DNA of 64,000 nucleotides from an uncultured Eubacteriales bacterium (GTDB lineage: Bacteria; Bacillota; Clostridia; Oscillospirales; UMGS1783). The stretch spans positions 62,001 through 126,000 of the forward strand of contig CAKSHC010000001.1 in assembly GCA_934456365.1 (NCBI GenBank). Direction: 5' to 3'. Every line of letters starts with the position of its first letter. The first letter of the stretch is position 1. Positions 60,618 to 64,000 of the stretch are shown piece by piece. Under the pieces are notes generated by a model. The model was not told the DNA's origin, did not search any database, and saw only the letters and a list, made by a program, of their open reading frames with translations. A program made the position numbers and the translations under genes.

Positions 60618-61278
60618 AGCGGTACCCCACCCCTCTGAGGGTCACGATGAATTTGCTGTAAGGGCCGAGGTTTTTGCGCAGAAGCTTGATGTGGGTATCC
60701 AGCGTGCGGTTATCGCCGAAGAAGTCGTAGCCCCATACCTCATTGAGAATTTTTTCGCGATAAAGGGCGATGTTGCGGTTGCGCACGAAGTAGAAGAGCA
60801 GATCGGTTTCCTTGGGGGAAAGATCCAGGCGAACGCCGTCTGCCGTGACGATTCGGCTGGTAAAATCGACCTTCAGACCTTCCGCTTCAAAGACATCCTT
60901 TTTCGCTTCCTTTTTTTCGCCCGTTCGGTTAACAATCGCCTGCACGCGCAGCATCAGCTCCTTGGGGGAGAAGGGCTTGACCACGTAATCGTCGATTCCC
61001 GACATAAAGCCGTGGATGCGATCGTATTCCTCGCCGCGTGCCGAAAGAATCAGGATGGGCGTGTTTTTGAACTTCCGGATTTCGGCGGCGGCGGAAAACC
61101 CGTCCAGTTCCGGCATCATCACGTCGAGCAGAATGATATCGTAGTCATTTTTCCGGGCCATTTCCACGGCTTGCAGGCCGTTTTCCGCTTCGGACACGCG
61201 ATAGCCTTCGTATTCGGCGTATTTTCGGATCAGCTTTCGGATATTCTCTTCGTCGTCCACAACCAGAAGATGAATCAT
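60607..61278 (-). CDS. OmpR/PhoB-family response regulator
   Basis: 223 residues from the ATG at 61278; a 42-residue upstream extension was rejected. Receiver domain with VVDDEEN (acidic pocket) and LLDVMMPELDG (phospho-Asp 52), then K in VKPFSPKEL. The winged-helix effector ends DTHIKLLRKNLGPYSKFIVTLRGVGYRFEV-type (here in short: RGVGYRFEV). It has its own promoter at 61313-61341 and is co-transcribed with the kinase gene. Confidence 0.94.
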   Translation of the reverse strand: MIHLLVVDDEENIRKLIRKYAEYEGYRVSEAENGLQAVEMARKNDYDIILLDVMMPELDGFSAAAEIRKFKNTPILILSARGEEYDRIHGFMSGIDDYVVKPFSPKELMLRVQAIVNRTGEKKEAKKDVFEAEGLKVDFTSRIVTADGVRLDLSPKETDLLFYFVRNRNIALYREKILNEVWGYDFFGDNRTLDTHIKLLRKNLGPYSKFIVTLRGVGYRFEV

Positions 61279-61312
61279 GGGAGTTTGTCCATCCTTTCGA
61301 AATTCTGTTTTC

Positions 61313-61341
61313 AGTATAGCGGAATGAGAAGGAAAAGGCAA
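61313..61341 (-). promoter_or_regulatory. Promoter of the two-component system
   Basis: On the minus strand: TTGCCT (61336-61341), a 17-bp spacer and TATACT (61313-61318). Confidence 0.6.
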
Positions 61342-61348
61342 TGATTTT

Positions 61349-61384
61349 GAACAAGCCTTTGCCCCGGAGGACAAAGGCTTGTTC
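61349..61384 (-). terminator. Hairpin between htrA and the response regulator gene
   Basis: A perfect 13-bp stem GAACAAGCCTTTG/CAAAGGCTTGTTC (61349-61361, 61372-61384) with a 10-nt loop, 16 nt after the htrA stop. No T-run on the minus strand. Likely a transcript end or partial terminator. Confidence 0.55.
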
Positions 61385-61400
61385 GAGAGGAGAGGAAAGA

Positions 61401-62642
61401 TCAATGCGATGACTCTGCCATCATGATCTCGAAGGTTTTCTCGCTGTTGTCGCGCTCCACCGTGATTTTCAGCGTGTCGCCGACCGAGGTGTCCTGCAGA
61501 ACTTTTTCCACATCCTCGGTTGCGGTGATTTCCGTGTCGCCGATGCGGATGAGGCGGTCGCCCACCTGAAGGCCCGCTTTGGAGGCATTGGAATCGCTTT
61601 CAATCTGAAGGATATAAATACCGGTTTTGGACACGCGGTACATCATGGCGGTGCGGGTATCGGAAATGTTGATGAGGGTCACGCCGAGCTTTACCCGGCC
61701 GCCGACATAGCCATGATCCAGAAGCTCGTTGGCCACGCTGCTTGCCGTGTTGGAGGGGATGGCGAAGCCGATGCCGATCACCGTGTCGCCGCTGGAGGTG
61801 TAGTTTGCGCGGGCGTTGACGATTCCGATCAGATTGCCGCCTTCATCGAAAAGGCCGCCGCCCGAGTTGCCGGGGTTGATGGCTGCGCTGGTCTGCAAAA
61901 GCGTGTAGCTTTGACCGGAAATGGTGATTTCGCGATCCAGCGCGCTGACAATGCCGTCGGTCACGGTGTTGCCCAGGGTGCCGAGAGGATTGCCGATGGC
62001 GAAGACCTTTTGGCCCACGGCCAAAGCCGAGGAATCACCAAAAGTCGCGGGGGTCAGGCCGGTGGCATCCACTTTGATCAGAGCAAGGTCAGTCTGTTCG
62101 TCGGCGGCCACCAGAGAGGCGGTGTAGGTGGCTCCGTCGCTGAGCTTAACCGAAATCTGGGCTGCGCCGTCGATCACGTGGTTGTTGGTGAGGATATATC
62201 CGTCTTCCGTGATGATGACTCCGCTTCCTGCGCCGGTTGCAACAAGCTGCGGCAGGAAGTAGGAGGTGGAGAGGGTTTCGGTGGTGATGGCCACAACCGA
62301 GGGCATGCATTTCGCGGCTACCTGCGTCATGCTCAGCGACTCGCTGCTCAAAACGGGAGTTTTGTTTTCCGTCTGGATCTTCGGCGGGTTTTCCGTAGAA
62401 GAGGAGGACTCGGTCGGTTTTGCGATCTGCCGCCCCAAAGCAATGCCGCCTGCTCCCAGCACGGCAACAGTGAGAAGGCATCCGATTATCAGGAAAGCAA
62501 TCCAGCGCTTGGATCTCTTTTGGGGAGCGGGCGCGGAGCTTTCGGTTTGGGTATAAACAACCTGATCCGGCTGCGGACGGGCTGTTTCTTCCGCCGAATG
62601 AACTTCTTCAGGATTTTGGAACGGGGAATGATTGTACTCCAT
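61401..62642 (-). CDS. htrA: HtrA/DegP-like trypsin-type serine protease with PDZ domain
   Basis: 413 residues. A cytoplasmic Pro/Gln-rich N-tail (1-44), one membrane helix (about 47-69), a Ser/Thr linker, then the protease domain: GSGVIITEDGYILTNNHVI (His), TDLALIKVDA (Asp), and INPGNSGGGLFDEGGNLIGI (catalytic Ser in GNSGG). The C-terminal PDZ domain (about 325-405) has SKAGLQVGDRLIRIGD. It is a membrane-anchored quality-control protease outside the cell membrane. AAAGGAGGTCATCC lies before the ATG. It is upstream of the two-component genes. Confidence 0.94.
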   Translation of the reverse strand: MEYNHSPFQNPEEVHSAEETARPQPDQVVYTQTESSAPAPQKRSKRWIAFLIIGCLLTVAVLGAGGIALGRQIAKPTESSSSTENPPKIQTENKTPVLSSESLSMTQVAAKCMPSVVAITTETLSTSYFLPQLVATGAGSGVIITEDGYILTNNHVIDGAAQISVKLSDGATYTASLVAADEQTDLALIKVDATGLTPATFGDSSALAVGQKVFAIGNPLGTLGNTVTDGIVSALDREITISGQSYTLLQTSAAINPGNSGGGLFDEGGNLIGIVNARANYTSSGDTVIGIGFAIPSNTASSVANELLDHGYVGGRVKLGVTLINISDTRTAMMYRVSKTGIYILQIESDSNASKAGLQVGDRLIRIGDTEITATEDVEKVLQDTSVGDTLKITVERDNSEKTFEIMMAESSH

Positions 62643-62744
62643 AAGGATGACCTCCTTTGTTTTTTACACCCTTATTATGACACACAAAAGTGTTTTTTCC
62701 ATATCTTGTGCGTGAAACTTTGGTGAAATCTTCAAAAAAAGAAA

Positions 62745-62774
62745 TTGCTTTTTGTCGAGGCCGGTGTATATAAT
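62745..62774 (+). promoter_or_regulatory. Promoter of the TrmH-family gene
   Basis: TTGCTT (62745-62750), an 18-bp spacer and TATAAT (62769-62774). AAGGAG follows at 62781. Confidence 0.6.
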
Positions 62775-62794
62775 AAGGCAAAGGAGTGCGAAAT

Positions 62795-63574
62795 ATGACA
62801 CGAATCACCAGCACAGCGAACCCAACGGTGAAGGCTTTCCGGGCCCTTTCCCGTTCCAAAAACCGCAATCAGGACGGGCTTTTTCTGATTGAAGGCGATA
62901 TTCTCCTGGAAGAAGCCCTGAATGCGGGAATCAAAATTCGCACGGTTTTGGCCTGCGAGGATCGAGCGGACCGTTTGGCCGATCTGCTGAATCGGGCCAA
63001 AGAGCAGGGCGCGTGGCTTGCATATGCAACGGAGGAGGTTCTCACTCGCACCAGCACGCTGGACACGCTGGAGAGCGTTTTGGCCATCGGCGAGATTCCG
63101 CAAAGAGAATTCAGCCTGTCTTCCCAGGGGAAATATCTTGTGTGCGAAAATCTTCAGAATCCCGGAAACATTGGCTCGATTTTTCGGAGCGCGGCGGCCT
63201 TCGGGGTGCGCGGCGTGGTGTTGGCGGGGGGATGCGATCCCTATTCTACGAAGGTTCTGCGGGGAAGCATGGGAGCCGTTTTCCGGCTGCCGCTTTTCCG
63301 ATACCCCGATCTGAAAACGGCGGCAGAAGCCTTAAAGAGCAAAGGGATCCGGCTTTACGGGGCTGTTCTTCATCGGGACGCGACGCCGCTTAACCGTATT
63401 TCTTTCTCGGAAAACTGCGCGGTTTTAATCGGAAATGAAGGAAACGGCTTGACGGAGCAGGGAATTGCCCTGTGCGATGAATTCGTTTACATTCCCATGC
63501 AGGCGGGGACCGAATCGCTCAACGCCGCCGTGGCCGCTTCCGTGATCCTATGGGAAATGACGGCTGAGAGGTAA
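62795..63574 (+). CDS. TrmH family (SpoU) RNA 2'-O-methyltransferase
   Basis: 259 residues from the ATG at 62795 (AAGGAG 8 nt upstream; a GTG at 62786 overlaps the ribosome site). An N-terminal substrate-binding domain (RITSTANPTVKAFRALSRSKNR) precedes the SPOUT knot with LVCENLQNPGNIGSIFRSA (motif 1), AVLIGNEGNGL (motif 2) and IPMQAGTESLNAAVAASV (motif 3). It methylates rRNA or tRNA ribose; the site is unknown. dprA begins 2 nt after the stop. Confidence 0.93.
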   Translation: MTRITSTANPTVKAFRALSRSKNRNQDGLFLIEGDILLEEALNAGIKIRTVLACEDRADRLADLLNRAKEQGAWLAYATEEVLTRTSTLDTLESVLAIGEIPQREFSLSSQGKYLVCENLQNPGNIGSIFRSAAAFGVRGVVLAGGCDPYSTKVLRGSMGAVFRLPLFRYPDLKTAAEALKSKGIRLYGAVLHRDATPLNRISFSENCAVLIGNEGNGLTEQGIALCDEFVYIPMQAGTESLNAAVAASVILWEMTAER

Positions 63575-63576
63575 AT

Positions 63577-64000
63577 ATGGAAGATTGTCATTTGATATAT
63601 CTGTATTGGTTGATCCGGCTGTTTTCTCCGGGGAATCCGAAGCTTTATCGTCTGATCGATCACTATGGCAGCGCTGAAAACGTTTATTTTTCAACAAAGG
63701 ATCAGCTGATGATGTCCGGGATTCTGGATCCGTCCGAGCTGCGCCGGGTCTGCGAGGATCGGGATGTGCGATCCGCCGCCTTTGCCCTGGAGCGGCTGGA
63801 AAGGGAGGGGATCCGGACCGTTACGATCTGGGACAGCGGATACCCTTCGCTTTTACGGGAGATCGACCCTCCTCCGCTTCTCCTTTTTTATAAAGGAACA
63901 CCCAACTGGATCAATCCTCCGCTCACCATTGCCGTTTGCGGTACCCGAAGGATGACCAAATACGGCGCTGAGGCAGTGCGGCGTATTGTGGGCGATCTGG
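63577..64000 (+). CDS. dprA: DNA-processing protein DprA/Smf (3' partial)
   Basis: 141 residues are visible before the window ends in frame. It begins MEDCHLIYLYWLIRLFSPGN and has LREIDPPPLLLFYKGT, then the start of the Rossmann fold IAVCGTRRMTKYGAEAV. These are the N-terminal SAM-like region and first lobe of DprA, which loads RecA on incoming single-stranded DNA. The start is 2 nt after the methyltransferase stop, without a strong ribosome site (GAGAGGTAAAT), so translational coupling is likely. Confidence 0.9.
   Translation, partial: MEDCHLIYLYWLIRLFSPGNPKLYRLIDHYGSAENVYFSTKDQLMMSGILDPSELRRVCEDRDVRSAAFALERLEREGIRTVTIWDSGYPSLLREIDPPPLLLFYKGTPNWINPPLTIAVCGTRRMTKYGAEAVRRIVGDL

Overview
The window is a GC-rich (well over 50% G+C by eye) bacterial chromosome segment with tightly packed genes, frequent ATGA stop/start overlaps, strong Shine-Dalgarno sequences and sigma-A type promoters with 17-bp spacers. 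The gene content (spmA-spmB, ytfJ/gerW, a CIRCE-controlled hrcA-grpE-dnaK-dnaJ operon, an alanine T-box, AbrB, a SipW-type signal peptidase with TasA-like proteins, 4-hydroxybutyrate dehydrogenase, an A-type flavoprotein) points to an anaerobic, probably endospore-forming Clostridia member, most like the Oscillospiraceae/Ruminococcaceae. No rRNA, tRNA, CRISPR array, insertion sequence or prophage was recognised. The species cannot be named from sequence reading alone.

Layout. 1-6471: a cell-surface locus on the plus strand. It holds a giant glycine-rich, GLUG-type repeat protein (5' end outside the window), two paralogous membrane-anchored beta-sandwich proteins, a small secreted protein that shares a domain with the giant protein's C-terminus, and a C-terminally anchored protein. 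6558-11038 (minus): a Gld-like ABC transporter (ATPase, permease, GldG-like subunit, DUF4340 protein). 11174-14134: an M50 protease, then scpA-scpB-DUF2953-ytfJ. 14208-17166: typA/bipA (minus) and an ATP-grasp protein (plus). 17272-19839: a second surface locus, with TasA/camelysin-like proteins around a SipW-type signal peptidase. It is translationally joined to a 4-hydroxybutyrate dehydrogenase gene (to 20954).

21004-26802: thioredoxin (minus), then a redox operon (GlpA-like and GlpB-like flavoproteins, DUF1667 protein, flavodiiron protein, MFS transporter). 26816-33239: murC, ackA, tmcAL, a GNAT enzyme, a CD1247-type zinc protein, efp and an endonuclease IV family gene. 33301-38003: alanine T-box, alaS, HIT protein, phosphoribosyltransferase and aldose epimerase. 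38124-40952: aspartate-family amino acid operon (stand-alone ACT regulator, homoserine dehydrogenase without ACT, aspartokinase). 41096-44437: rpmG-secE-nusG-rplK-rplA-rplJ-rplL with ribosomal-protein leaders. This is followed by the hrcA heat-shock operon, not by rpoBC.

49278-57986: a 56-residue membrane protein, a DUF1015 protein, an unusual deoC, tatD-metG, an FHA-FtsW fusion paired with a penicillin-binding protein, and an AbrB regulator. 58078-64000: spmA-spmB, a two-component system downstream of an HtrA protease, a TrmH-family methyltransferase and the start of dprA.

Most of the window is housekeeping. The parts most worth a second look are the two surface/fibre-type loci (1-6471 and 17272-19839), the deoxyribose-phosphate aldolase with an encapsulation-peptide-like N-terminus and a ferredoxin-like cysteine tail, and the FHA-FtsW gene that looks leaderless. 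The twin GTGG/CCAC leaders before rplK and rplA are also of interest.
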